64,000 nt of DNA from Hamadaea sp013361475. Its GTDB lineage: Bacteria > Actinomycetota > Actinomycetes > Mycobacteriales > Micromonosporaceae. Where the stretch lies: the NCBI RefSeq assembly GCF_040654195.1, contig NZ_JBFAHM010000002.1:124001-188000 (forward strand), written 5' to 3'. This document shows, piece after piece, positions 41,650 to 49,375 of the stretch (its first letter is position 1; each line of letters starts with the position of its first letter). A program made the translations under genes and the position numbers. The notes beneath the pieces are model-generated. The model searched no databases and was not told where the DNA came from. It saw only the letters and a list, made by a program, of their open reading frames with translations.

Positions 41650-42834
41650 TCACGGACGCAACAGGATCTTGATCGCGCCGTCGGTCTTCTGCTGGAACAT
41701 CTCGTACGCCGCCGGAGCGTCGCCGAGCGGAAGGTGATGCGTGGCGAACCCGTCGACGCCGAGCGGGTCGTCGTCGCCGGTCAGCAGCGGCAGGAGATCG
41801 GCGACCCACCGGTGCACATTGGCCTGCCCCATCCGTAACTGGATCTGCTTGTCGAACAGCACCATCATCGGCAACGGATCCAGCATCCCGCCGTACACAC
41901 CGCTCACCGAGATCGTCCCGCCCCGGCGTACCGCGCCGATCGCGATCTCCAACGCGGCCAGCCGGTCGACGCCGGCCGTCTCCATCAGCTTGCGCGCCGC
42001 CGGATCGGGCAGCAGCCCGACCGCGGACTGGGCGACCTTCGCCGGACCCGAACCGTGCGCCTCCATGCCGACCGCGTCGATCACCGAATCGGCGCCCCGG
42101 CCGCCCGTCAACTGCCGGATCAGGTCCACGACGTCGTCGTGCTGTTTCAGATCCAGCGCCTCCACACCGGACTCTCGGGCGTACGCCAGCCGCTCCGGAA
42201 CCAGGTCGACCGCCAGCACCCGACCGGCGTCCCGATGCAGCGCGATCCGGGCGGCCATCTGCCCGATCGGTCCCAGGCCGAGCACGAGCAGGGTGCCACC
42301 GGGCGGCACTTGCGCGTACTCGACCGCCTGCCAGGCCGTGGGAAGCACGTCGGACAAATAGACGAAGCGATCGTCCGGCGGACCCTCGGGCACCTTGATC
42401 GGCCCGTATTGAGCCTGCGGCACCCGCAGGTACTCGGCCTGCCCGCCGGGCACCTGCCCGTAGAGCCGGGTGTAGCCGAACAGCGCGCCGCCCTTGCCGT
42501 ACTCGCGGACCTGAGTCGTCTCGCACTGGCTCTGCAAGCCCAGCGTGCACATGAGACAACGGCCGCAGGAGATGTTGAACGGGATCACGACGCGATCACC
42601 GGGTCGCAGCTCACCCGCCTCCGGACCGACCTCCTCGACCACGCCCATCGGTTCGTGGCCCAGGATGTCGCCCTCGGTCATGAACGGTCCCAGCACCTCG
42701 TACAGGTGAAGGTCGGAGCCGCATAAGCCGCTGGAGGTGACCCGGATGATCGCGTCGTTGGGCTGTTGCAGGACCGGGTCGGGGACCTCGTCCACCCGAA
42801 CGTCCCGTTTGCCGTGCCAGACAACCGCCTTCAT
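41650..42834 (-). CDS. Zinc-dependent alcohol dehydrogenase (FDH-like)
   Basis: A 394-residue medium-chain dehydrogenase. SGLCGSDLHLY and GHEPMGVVEEVGPEAGELRPG carry catalytic zinc ligands, and SCGRCLMCTLGLQSQC carries the structural-zinc cysteines. VLGLGPIGQMAARIA is the NAD-binding fold. The length and the two insertions resemble the formaldehyde dehydrogenase-like branch common in actinobacteria, but glutathione or mycothiol dependence cannot be told. It probably serves aldehyde or alcohol detoxification. It is monocistronic or followed only by the tiny ORF. Confidence 0.88.
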   Translation of the reverse strand: MKAVVWHGKRDVRVDEVPDPVLQQPNDAIIRVTSSGLCGSDLHLYEVLGPFMTEGDILGHEPMGVVEEVGPEAGELRPGDRVVIPFNISCGRCLMCTLGLQSQCETTQVREYGKGGALFGYTRLYGQVPGGQAEYLRVPQAQYGPIKVPEGPPDDRFVYLSDVLPTAWQAVEYAQVPPGGTLLVLGLGPIGQMAARIALHRDAGRVLAVDLVPERLAYARESGVEALDLKQHDDVVDLIRQLTGGRGADSVIDAVGMEAHGSGPAKVAQSAVGLLPDPAARKLMETAGVDRLAALEIAIGAVRRGGTISVSGVYGGMLDPLPMMVLFDKQIQLRMGQANVHRWVADLLPLLTGDDDPLGVDGFATHHLPLGDAPAAYEMFQQKTDGAIKILLRP

Positions 42835-43036
42835 GCCACGCTCCTCGCCTGCCGTCAGCCTCTGCCGACGGGGCTACCCGAAACGCGCGGCTTCTAACGT
42901 CCGCTTCGAGGGGCCGGCGCGCCGGTGGCATCCAGCCCCGATGACGCGGACCCCACCGCCGACCGTTGACGGCCGACCGGCGGGGACGCCCGAGAAGGGC
43001 GCTGCTTCACAAGTCATCCGACCTAGGAGACAGGCT

Positions 43037-43261
43037 TTAGTTGCGGTAGCGGAACAGGATCCGGCCCTTGGTGAGGTCATACGGGCTGAGCTCGACGAGC
43101 ACCCGGTCGAACGGCAAGATCTTGATGTAGTTCTTGCGGATCTTCCCGCTGATGTGGGCCAGGACCTTGTGCCCGTTGCTGAGTTCGACGGTGAAGCGAG
43201 CGTTGCGCAGGCACTCCAGCACAACGCCTTCCATTTCAATGCCTTTGGCGACTCTCGCCAT
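43037..43261 (-). CDS. infA: Translation initiation factor IF-1 (divergent extra copy)
   Basis: A 74-residue S1/OB-fold protein. IEMEGVVLECLRNARFTVEL, NGHKVLAHISGKIRKNYIKI and VELSPYDLTKGRILFRYR are unmistakable IF-1. It is not in a ribosomal-protein operon. Substitutions such as ECLRNARF and the start MARVAKG differ from the usual actinobacterial housekeeping IF-1 (PLPNAMFRVEL-like), so this is probably a paralogue. AGGAGA precedes the ATG by 7 bases. It follows the GNAT gene by 59 bases across a small hairpin, so it is the second gene of an attenuator-controlled operon. Confidence 0.92.
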   Translation of the reverse strand: MARVAKGIEMEGVVLECLRNARFTVELSNGHKVLAHISGKIRKNYIKILPFDRVLVELSPYDLTKGRILFRYRN

Positions 43262-43298
43262 GATCGACTCTCCTGTCGGTTTCGATGGATGCTGTTCT

Positions 43299-43314
43299 CG
43301 GCGCCTCGGCGCCG
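43299..43314 (-). promoter_or_regulatory. Small hairpin between the GNAT and IF-1 genes
   Basis: CGGCGC (43299-43304) and GCGCCG (43309-43314) flank a 4-base loop. It is short but very stable, and sits a few bases after the GNAT stop. It could be an RNA processing or partial termination element that sets IF-1 levels relative to the acetyltransferase. Confidence 0.5.
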
Positions 43315-43320
43315 TCAGTA

Positions 43321-44103
43321 TCAGCGGTGCACCAGCTCCAAGGTGCTGCCGGCCCGGGTGGCCGCGACGCCGTCGAACAATGCGACGGCGGCGAGATTGG
43401 ACTCGTCGACCTCGGCACTCGCGGCGGGGATGCCGACCCGGTGCAGCGAATCCAGCACGTGCGCCAGCAGCGCCCGGGCGATGCCGCGCCGTTGCCAGCC
43501 GGCGCGTACGGCGATCAGCCCGATCCGCGGCTGACGGGGAACCTGAGCCAGCCGGATCAACCCGACGTAGCTGTCCGCCGTGGCGGCCACCACGTACTTC
43601 GACGGGTCGGTCACCGTCTCGTCGTCCAGGCGGACCAGGACCTCTGCGGGCATCGTGTGCCAGCCGACGCTGGCCTCCACCTCGTCGCGGATCGCGCGGT
43701 CCAGTTCACGCAATGGTGCCCGTTCGGCCCGGCCGATCCCGAGGATCTTCACCTCCGAAGGCGGGGCCGCCAGGTGCGGTCCGGTGGGGATGAGAAGTTC
43801 CCACTCGCGACGGCCGGTCACGAAACCAGCCCGTTCCCACCGGGCTCGCAGGTCGTGATCGGCCTCGTCGACCACCGTGTACAGCGGCTTCGGCAGGTCG
43901 GCCAGCATCGCCTGGCCAAGCCGATCGAAGGCGGCGTCGTCCCAGGCGTCGATGCTGAGGAACAGCCGCCGGTCGGGCCTGGGCGAAGCCTCGCCGCGGC
44001 CGACGACTTGGTCGTCTTCCAAGGCGTGCCAGTGTCGATCGGCGATCCGGGTGACCGCTATCGCGGGATCGCCGACATGGTGCGCAAAATGCGTAGGTTG
44101 CAT
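43321..44103 (-). CDS. GNAT-family N-acetyltransferase under leader control
   Basis: A 260-residue protein whose C-terminal half is a GNAT domain: IGLIAVRAGWQRRGIARALLA is the acetyl-CoA motif A, followed by AEVDESNLAAVALFDGVA. The N-terminal 110 residues are a degenerate second GNAT-like half. Substrate is unknown; family members acetylate antibiotics, peptides or ribosomal protein N termini. The ATG lies in the 3' arm of a hairpin, with AAAGGA 7 bases upstream. The position behind a 17-codon leader ORF, and cotranscription with an IF-1 paralogue, suggest induction when translation is disturbed. Confidence 0.85.
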   Translation of the reverse strand: MQPTHFAHHVGDPAIAVTRIADRHWHALEDDQVVGRGEASPRPDRRLFLSIDAWDDAAFDRLGQAMLADLPKPLYTVVDEADHDLRARWERAGFVTGRREWELLIPTGPHLAAPPSEVKILGIGRAERAPLRELDRAIRDEVEASVGWHTMPAEVLVRLDDETVTDPSKYVVAATADSYVGLIRLAQVPRQPRIGLIAVRAGWQRRGIARALLAHVLDSLHRVGIPAASAEVDESNLAAVALFDGVAATRAGSTLELVHR

Positions 44104-44152
44104 AGGTCTGTCCTTTCGGAGTGCCCGTAAGGCGCTCCCGGCGAGACCTATG
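44101..44152 (-). promoter_or_regulatory. Translational attenuator hairpin sequestering the GNAT start codon
   Basis: On the transcript, CATAGGTCT (44152-44144) begins directly after the leader stop codon. It pairs perfectly over 9 bp with AGACCTATG (44109-44101), whose last three bases are the GNAT start codon. An inner stem (44131-44138 with 44118-44125, 7 of 8 paired, 5-base loop) extends it. The ribosome binding site AAAGGA lies in the internal loop. A ribosome paused near the end of the leader would cover the 5' arm and expose the start. Confidence 0.75.
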
Positions 44153-44206
44153 TCAGTCGCCCGACCGTGACGGCAGGGGGAGCACCCGCATGGATGCAGC
44201 GTTCAT
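44153..44206 (-). CDS. 17-codon leader peptide of the GNAT-infA operon
   Basis: The ORF encodes MNAASMRVLPLPSRSGD. It has a strong ribosome binding site (GAGGAGG, 10 bases before the ATG), and its stop codon directly abuts the attenuator stem. Short leaders of this kind before erm and cat resistance genes induce translation when the ribosome stalls on them. The VLPLP stretch with two prolines and the C-terminal RSGD are possible stall points. Its existence rests on sequence layout; the inducing signal is unknown. Confidence 0.65.
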   Translation of the reverse strand: MNAASMRVLPLPSRSGD

Positions 44207-44304
44207 CGGGGCTCACCTCCTCACGGGCTACTCACGGCCGGGCAACGGTACCAGACCCGGCGGGCTATCCACCAAGTCTATTCGGTCGATGCCTCACGCT
44301 GCGC

Positions 44305-44640
44305 TCATCTCGAACGCTTCCGGCCACGCGCCGCGGCCACCCCACGGGCGACCCAGCGGCCCAGCACGGCGTCGTCGGCGCAGGCCGACGGGTCGACCCG
44401 AACCCAGCCGCGCATCTCCCGGCCACCCATGACGGCCACCTCCGTCCCGGGCTCGGCCAGTGCCGCCTCGGCCTGGTCACCCGCCACGTTCACGAGCAGG
44501 CCGCCGTGGGTGCTCACGGCCAACGCCAGCTTCCCGTCGACGAGCGTGGCCAGGCCGCCGAACATGCGCTTCTCCGACCAGCCCGGCTCGCTCTGCGCGA
44601 CTTCGCGCACCCGCTCGGCCAGTTCCTTGTCGTACGCCAT
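44305..44640 (-). CDS. TfoX/Sxy N-terminal domain protein
   Basis: A 111-residue protein of the TfoX N-terminal family: YDKELAERVREVAQSEPGWS, then KRMFGGLATLVDGKLALAV, then a helical end. In gammaproteobacteria TfoX/Sxy regulates competence; stand-alone actinobacterial homologues have no known role. Its C terminus is basic. The stop is about 100 bases upstream of the GNAT leader on the same strand, so readthrough into that operon is possible. Confidence 0.82.
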   Translation of the reverse strand: MAYDKELAERVREVAQSEPGWSEKRMFGGLATLVDGKLALAVSTHGGLLVNVAGDQAEAALAEPGTEVAVMGGREMRGWVRVDPSACADDAVLGRWVARGVAAARGRKRSR

Positions 44641-44670
44641 ACCGCCATCATCCCAGCGGCCACCGACAGA

Positions 44671-45165
44671 TCAGTGGCGTACGTGGGCCGGCGTATGCGA
44701 CAGCGAGTTGGGTGCGTTGGCGTTGGCGCCCTCGTCCACTCCGACGCCGAGGCGTTCGACCAGTTCCCCGCCCAGCCAGCCGGTCACCCCGGCAAGGGCG
44801 AGCCCGGCGAAACTGAACACCATCGCCAGCACACCCGGCTGCCACAGATCGCCACCGGTGCGCAGCAGCCAGCTGACCGTGAACAGGGCGACCACGAGGA
44901 CGTTGCCGAGCCCGTGGACGGCGCCGATCCGTTTCGCCCGGGTGCCGGACTCGATGCCCGTCCAGTCGATCAACCCGAACACCGCCGCGATCAGGCCGCC
45001 GATGATGCCTCCGGCCATCGCGTACGCCGCGGCGAGAGCGAAGCTGGGCCGGTCGCTGAACAGGTAGACGATGTCGAAAATGACGGCGGTGCTCAGCAGC
45101 CCGAGCGGGAACACGATCAGGATCGGATGAACCGCATGTCCCATGATCTTGGCACGACTTTGCAT
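44671..45165 (-). CDS. DUF2231 membrane protein
   Basis: A 164-residue protein with four membrane helices. GHAVHPILIVFPLGLLSTAV is the DUF2231 hallmark, followed by FGLIDWTGIESGTRAKRIG and VHGLGNVLVVALF. Histidines and the small size suggest a haem- or quinone-associated membrane protein, but the role is unknown. The ATG at 45165 has GGAGG 8 bases upstream; a GTG at 45174 lies inside that site. It is 30 bases from the TfoX gene and probably cotranscribed. Confidence 0.84.
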   Translation of the reverse strand: MQSRAKIMGHAVHPILIVFPLGLLSTAVIFDIVYLFSDRPSFALAAAYAMAGGIIGGLIAAVFGLIDWTGIESGTRAKRIGAVHGLGNVLVVALFTVSWLLRTGGDLWQPGVLAMVFSFAGLALAGVTGWLGGELVERLGVGVDEGANANAPNSLSHTPAHVRH

Positions 45166-45287
45166 CGAACCCACCTCCGATACGGCGTGACGTGTCCGAT
45201 GGCCTCCGACTACCCGGCGCCGCCCGGTCTACACCCGCCGATCCGAGGCGGCTGGCCAATCGCCGTTCCCCAGCGCACCATGGGCCG

Positions 45288-45689
45288 ATGGAGCGAGTCG
45301 TGATCGAGCGCCCTTTCCGCCTGCGGCACTACATGGTCAGCCACACACGGCTCATCCTGCACTCGTTCGCACAGCCGGACGAGCCGGAAAGCTTCTCGGT
45401 GCTCTTCGGCGGCGTACAGGCGATGCACCTGCACACCCGGGTCTACAACCCGCTGATCATCGAGCAGGCGGACGAGGCCACGCGGGCCGGGATGCTGGCC
45501 TTCGCCGCGATCCCCGAACGGATTCAGGATCGGATGCTGTGCCTGACGTTGCCCGACAGCCAGGGCGGCGCCGGGTCGATCGTCTGCTACTTCGCCAGTG
45601 TGTTCGCCCGGCCACGCGATCAGAGCGGCGGCGTGGACGCCCGCGCGTTCGACGAGGCCCGGCACATCCAGACCATCGGACCGCGGTAG
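45288..45689 (+). CDS. Hypothetical protein
   Basis: A 133-residue soluble protein beginning MERVVIERPFRLRHYMVSHT and containing VLFGGVQAMHLHTRVYNPLI and QDRMLCLTLPDSQGGAGSIV. I recognise no family. No convincing ribosome binding site is seen before the ATG at 45288, and a GTG at 45300 is a possible alternative. It is divergent from the DUF2231 gene. Codon use in this frame is typical of the genome, which supports a real gene. Confidence 0.6.
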   Translation: MERVVIERPFRLRHYMVSHTRLILHSFAQPDEPESFSVLFGGVQAMHLHTRVYNPLIIEQADEATRAGMLAFAAIPERIQDRMLCLTLPDSQGGAGSIVCYFASVFARPRDQSGGVDARAFDEARHIQTIGPR

Positions 45690-45750
45690 CCGACGCCGTA
45701 GTGTTGCCGGGCTGTAGCTCCCTTGTAGACACGAGGAGCACGATGGCGGC

Positions 45751-46746
45751 ATGTCCCTCACCTCTGCTCCGGTTCGGCTCGCCGCGGCGGCCGCCGCCCT
45801 GGCGGTCGTGGTCGCGTACCCGGTCCCGGCCCACGCCGCCGACCGGGTGCTGCGTGTCTACGACAACAACATCGAGAACCTGGTCGTCAACAACGCGGAC
45901 GGATCGTGCACTCGCATCTCCGGCCCGGACCATCTCACGTCGATGCTCGTCGACGACACCGGTCACACCGGCACCAGCGCGGTGAAGACGCCGGACGTGC
46001 TGATCGTCCAGCAGGTACGCGGTTCCGGGCAGGCGAGCGCCTACGCCGATCAGCTGTCGGCGAAGTTCGGGCTGGCGGCAGGCACCTTCAAGGCGATCGT
46101 GGTCTGGGACGACCCCGAGCCGTGGGGCTCGACGCACAACTGCGACGACCAGTCGCTCGGGGATCTGAAGAAGAAGCAGACCAACGCCATCGTCTACAAC
46201 TCGGCGCGGCTAAGTCTGACCGCCGTGTCCAAGTACTGGAGCGCCGGATGGCTGAAGCCCGGCACGGCGTACGCCGGCGGCGCCGGTTGCACCCTCTACA
46301 AGCCGCCGAACGCCGACGACGGCACCACGTACGCGTACAAGTGGAAGCGCACGAGCGCGATCGCCGCGCGATTCACCTTGAAGGACACGGGCACCAGTGT
46401 TTTCGTCGCGACCGTGCACCTGCCGCAGGAGAACCGGCAGAACGCCTGCGCGGGCGACGGCGACACGGGCATCGGCGGGACCGGCATCCACCTGGGGGCC
46501 GACGCGACCAGCCTGATGAACGCCTCGACCATCCGGATCGTCGGCATCGACGCCAACCGCACCGGGATTCCGGCGAGCACGCTGAGCGGCTACGGCATGA
46601 CCGGCTACGGCACCGCGGCGACCAGCGGATCAAGCAAGATCGACTACTTGTTCGTGCGGGGAACGGTGCAGGCCTCACCGATCGGATACACGGTGGCCTC
46701 GACCAAGTCCAACCACAAGGCGCTGTACAGCTTCATCACCTACTGA
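45751..46746 (+). CDS. Secreted endonuclease/exonuclease/phosphatase-fold protein
   Basis: A 331-residue secreted protein: signal peptide VRLAAAAAALAVVVAYPVPA ending near AHA, then an EEP fold. Motifs are YDNNIEN (strand 1 Asn), VATVHLP, RIVGIDANRTG (Asp-x-Asn), SSKIDYLFVRG, and KSNHKALY (the terminal His). The metal-binding Glu of the usual Q-E motif is Gln here (LIVQQVRG). Family enzymes cut phosphodiesters in DNA, RNA, sphingomyelin or phosphoinositides. A secreted nuclease or lipid phosphodiesterase is likely, but the Gln makes activity uncertain. Four cysteines lie in the mature part. Confidence 0.8.
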   Translation: MSLTSAPVRLAAAAAALAVVVAYPVPAHAADRVLRVYDNNIENLVVNNADGSCTRISGPDHLTSMLVDDTGHTGTSAVKTPDVLIVQQVRGSGQASAYADQLSAKFGLAAGTFKAIVVWDDPEPWGSTHNCDDQSLGDLKKKQTNAIVYNSARLSLTAVSKYWSAGWLKPGTAYAGGAGCTLYKPPNADDGTTYAYKWKRTSAIAARFTLKDTGTSVFVATVHLPQENRQNACAGDGDTGIGGTGIHLGADATSLMNASTIRIVGIDANRTGIPASTLSGYGMTGYGTAATSGSSKIDYLFVRGTVQASPIGYTVASTKSNHKALYSFITY

Positions 46747-46768
46747 CGCGGACGACGGGCCGCCGCCG

Positions 46769-47818
46769 CTACGCCGCCAGCGCGACGGCCCAAACGCCGG
46801 CCAGGACGAGGAATGGAACCACAGCCGCCACCGGGAACGGCCGGCGCAGCGGGGCATACGGCGGCGCGAGACCGGCCGGCGTCTCCGCACTCCCGAGGGT
46901 GATGGGCGCGACCGCCGTGTCGTCCAGATCCTCGATCCGGGTATAGAGCGCGTCCGCGGTCTCGCTCAGCCACCGCCACGTCTGCGGATCGCAGCAGGAC
47001 AGTGGCCGCAGACGGGAGTAGACGAACAGCCGGTCCGCCACGACCTCCACCGAGAAGACAGCCGGCCCCGGACCGACGAACCGGGCGACGATGTCCGGTG
47101 TGAACAGCGAACGAGCCCAGCCCTCCACCTCGGGCGGGCAGACGAGCCGGAACGCCGCGCCGAACGGTGGTCCCAGCTCCGTCACCGGCGAGCCCGGCCG
47201 GCCCGAGCCGAGCAGCCGCCCGCCGTTCGCGCGCGCGTCGAGCACGATCTGCGGCATCCGCCGCTCCAGGGTGAGGGCGAAGTAGGACCAGGACAGCGTC
47301 TCGCCCGCGCGGCCCTGCGCGATCCAAGCGCGGTAGTTCGCGACCTCCAGGGGCCGGGGACCCCTGCGGCGCAGGCGCGCGGCCGACCGGCGCAGAGTGC
47401 CACGCTGGAAGACGACCCCCGGCAGGTCGGGCTCCTTGACCTCGGGCGCGAAGTCGAACCCGTTCGCGGCCGCGAACCGGTGCAGCCGGAACAGCTGCTC
47501 CAGGTCGCCGCGCTTCACGTGCGCGACCCAGACGAACACGGCGGCGACGAGGCAGGCCGCCGTACTGGCCGACAGAAGCAGCGTGTAGTCACGGATCGCC
47601 CTGGCCGAATCCCCCGCGGCCAGGGCGACGAGGGCGAGGGCTGCGAAAAGAAGGGCCGCGACGGCGGCCGTCGCGACCGCATACAGAACGACCACGCCCA
47701 CCCAGCCGTTCCACCGGCGGCGGCCGAGGACACCGGTCGTGAACGCCCGCAGCTCGGGGCGAGTCGAGGCGACCGCGAGCGGCGTCGTGTCGAGTCCCGC
47801 CTCAGCCGTCACCGCCAC
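46769..47818 (-). CDS. Hypothetical membrane protein
   Basis: A 349-residue protein with two membrane helices near the N terminus (WVGVVVLYAVATAAVAALLF and LLLSASTAACLVAAVFVWVA), a soluble middle domain of about 200 residues (RHVKRG-like linker, then GDLEQLFRLHRFAAANGFDF), and a C-terminal helix (VAAVVPFLVLAGVWAVALAA). Similar three-helix proteins of unknown function occur in many actinobacteria. The middle domain should be cytoplasmic by charge bias. It is convergent with the secreted EEP gene. Confidence 0.72.
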   Translation of the reverse strand: MAVTAEAGLDTTPLAVASTRPELRAFTTGVLGRRRWNGWVGVVVLYAVATAAVAALLFAALALVALAAGDSARAIRDYTLLLSASTAACLVAAVFVWVAHVKRGDLEQLFRLHRFAAANGFDFAPEVKEPDLPGVVFQRGTLRRSAARLRRRGPRPLEVANYRAWIAQGRAGETLSWSYFALTLERRMPQIVLDARANGGRLLGSGRPGSPVTELGPPFGAAFRLVCPPEVEGWARSLFTPDIVARFVGPGPAVFSVEVVADRLFVYSRLRPLSCCDPQTWRWLSETADALYTRIEDLDDTAVAPITLGSAETPAGLAPPYAPLRRPFPVAAVVPFLVLAGVWAVALAA

Positions 47819-47924
47819 GCTGATCCTGTTCCGGCCGTGGCGGCCTTCCCCACAGCGCCGGCCACCTGCACTGGTTCATCCCACGCGACCACGACGCCAC
47901 CCTACGCGAGCGGGTACAGCTTGA

Positions 47925-48998
47925 TCAGCTGGTGGCCATGGACAGGCTGCGACCGGCCCGGGCGGTTGACGCCCGCTCGACCAGCTGCGGGGCGATGAGC
48001 TGTTTGAGCGGGCGCCCGCTATGCGCGCCGGCGATCTCCTCGACGAGCAGGCCGACGGCGATCGTGCCGACCTCCTCGGCGGGCAGGCGCACCGTGGTCA
48101 ACGGCGGTGACAGGAAGCCGGCGAACGGGTAGTCGCCGAAGCCGATCACCATCATGTCGTCGGGCACCTTGAGACCCTGTTCCTCCAGCGCCCGGTAGAG
48201 CCCGAGGGCGAAGTAGTCGTTGCCGACGACCACGGCGTCGGGCAGTTTGGCCCGGCGCAGCAGTCGCCGGGCGACCTGGTAGGCCTGTTCGGGCTGCCAG
48301 GGCAGGGCGGCCTGCTCGTAACGGCGGGTGGGTACGGAGATGACGCTGCCGCGGGGCACCGGCAGGCCGGCTTCGGTCATCGCACGGCGGAATCCGGCGA
48401 TGCGGTGCGCGATCGTGGTGATCGGCAGGTCTTCCTCGAGCACGACGATCGACCGGGCGCCGCGCAGTACCGCGTGCGCGGCGGCCCGGTAGCCGCCCAG
48501 CTCGTTGTCGGTCCCGACGAAGCGGTAGCCGAGTTCGGGCAGGTCCCGGTTGAGCAGGACGGTGGGTACGCCGGCCGCGCCGAGCCGCCGCCACGGATCG
48601 GCGCCGACCTGGACGGGCACGACGATGGCCCCGCTGACCGATGATCGCAGCAGCGATTCGGCGGCTCGCATCTCGTTGTCGGCCGACTCGTCGGTCACCA
48701 CCAGCAGCAACGAGTAGCCGTGTTCACGGGCACGCACCTCGACGGTCGAGATCAGCTGGGCGTAGAAGGGGTTGGACGGGTTGGTGATGACCAGCCCGAT
48801 GGTGGTGGCCGAGCCCAGAACGAGCGAGCGCGCCAGGGCGTTGGGGACGTAGCCGACCCGTTCCGCCTCGGCGCGGATCAGCGCCCTGGTGCTCTCGCTG
48901 ATGCCGTCTTTGCCGGAGAGTGCGCGCGAGACGGTGTTGACCGAGAGGTTCAACGTCGCGGCGATGTCCCGCAGGGTGTGCCGGCGGGGCTCAGCCAT
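47925..48998 (-). CDS. LacI-family transcriptional regulator
   Basis: A 357-residue repressor. The N-terminal HTH is TLRDIAATLNLSVNTVSRAL, followed by the hinge ERVGYVPNALARSL. A periplasmic-binding-like sugar domain (TIGLVITNPSNPFYAQLIST) fills the rest. It is the third gene of the minus-strand operon headed at 50338. Two matching palindromic sites with the LacI-type central CG lie in the divergent promoter region (50382-50397, 50471-50486). It therefore likely represses both its own operon and the ABC importer operon until a sugar-like inducer binds. Confidence 0.9.
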   Translation of the reverse strand: MAEPRRHTLRDIAATLNLSVNTVSRALSGKDGISESTRALIRAEAERVGYVPNALARSLVLGSATTIGLVITNPSNPFYAQLISTVEVRAREHGYSLLLVVTDESADNEMRAAESLLRSSVSGAIVVPVQVGADPWRRLGAAGVPTVLLNRDLPELGYRFVGTDNELGGYRAAAHAVLRGARSIVVLEEDLPITTIAHRIAGFRRAMTEAGLPVPRGSVISVPTRRYEQAALPWQPEQAYQVARRLLRRAKLPDAVVVGNDYFALGLYRALEEQGLKVPDDMMVIGFGDYPFAGFLSPPLTTVRLPAEEVGTIAVGLLVEEIAGAHSGRPLKQLIAPQLVERASTARAGRSLSMATS

Positions 48999-49038
48999 CC
49001 GCGTGCCTTTCTGTGCTCGTACGCCGGGTCCCGGTCGC

Positions 49039-49371
49039 TCAGCTCTTCGCCGTGAGATAGATGCGCAGGGTGGCCGACGGGTCGTCGCCCGTCATCGTCC
49101 CCCGCACCCGCAGCCATTGACCGAAATGGCTGACCGGCCAGGTTACCAGACCGGGCCCGGTGATCACGTGTTCCTCGCCGTCGAGGTCGCACCAGGTCAG
49201 CCCGTCCGGCGAGATCTGCGTGACCAGCGCGACGGTCGTCGCGCCGGACACCGCAAGGGTATTGACGAACCAGCGCGCCTCGCCGGCCCAGGCCGCCTCG
49301 TAAGGCTCGGTGGCGAAGTCGCCGGTGAAGGTGGTGTCCCGTTCGAGGACCGCTGTCAATGCCTGCCGCAT
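49039..49371 (-). CDS. Hypothetical protein in the LacI operon
   Basis: A 110-residue protein rich in predicted beta strands (VNTLAVSGATTVALVTQISP, WLRVRGTMTGDDPSATLRIY). It looks like a small beta-sandwich, perhaps carbohydrate-binding, but I recognise no named family with certainty. It starts 4 bases after the stop of the larger beta-rich gene upstream and precedes the LacI gene. No signal peptide is present. Confidence 0.7.
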   Translation of the reverse strand: MRQALTAVLERDTTFTGDFATEPYEAAWAGEARWFVNTLAVSGATTVALVTQISPDGLTWCDLDGEEHVITGPGLVTWPVSHFGQWLRVRGTMTGDDPSATLRIYLTAKS

Positions 49372-49375
49372 GGCG

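Noticed and set aside
42951..42985. Interrupted GC-rich inverted repeats downstream of infA
   Set aside because: The arms contain bulges and several alternative pairings; a terminator is possible but not supported well enough to list.
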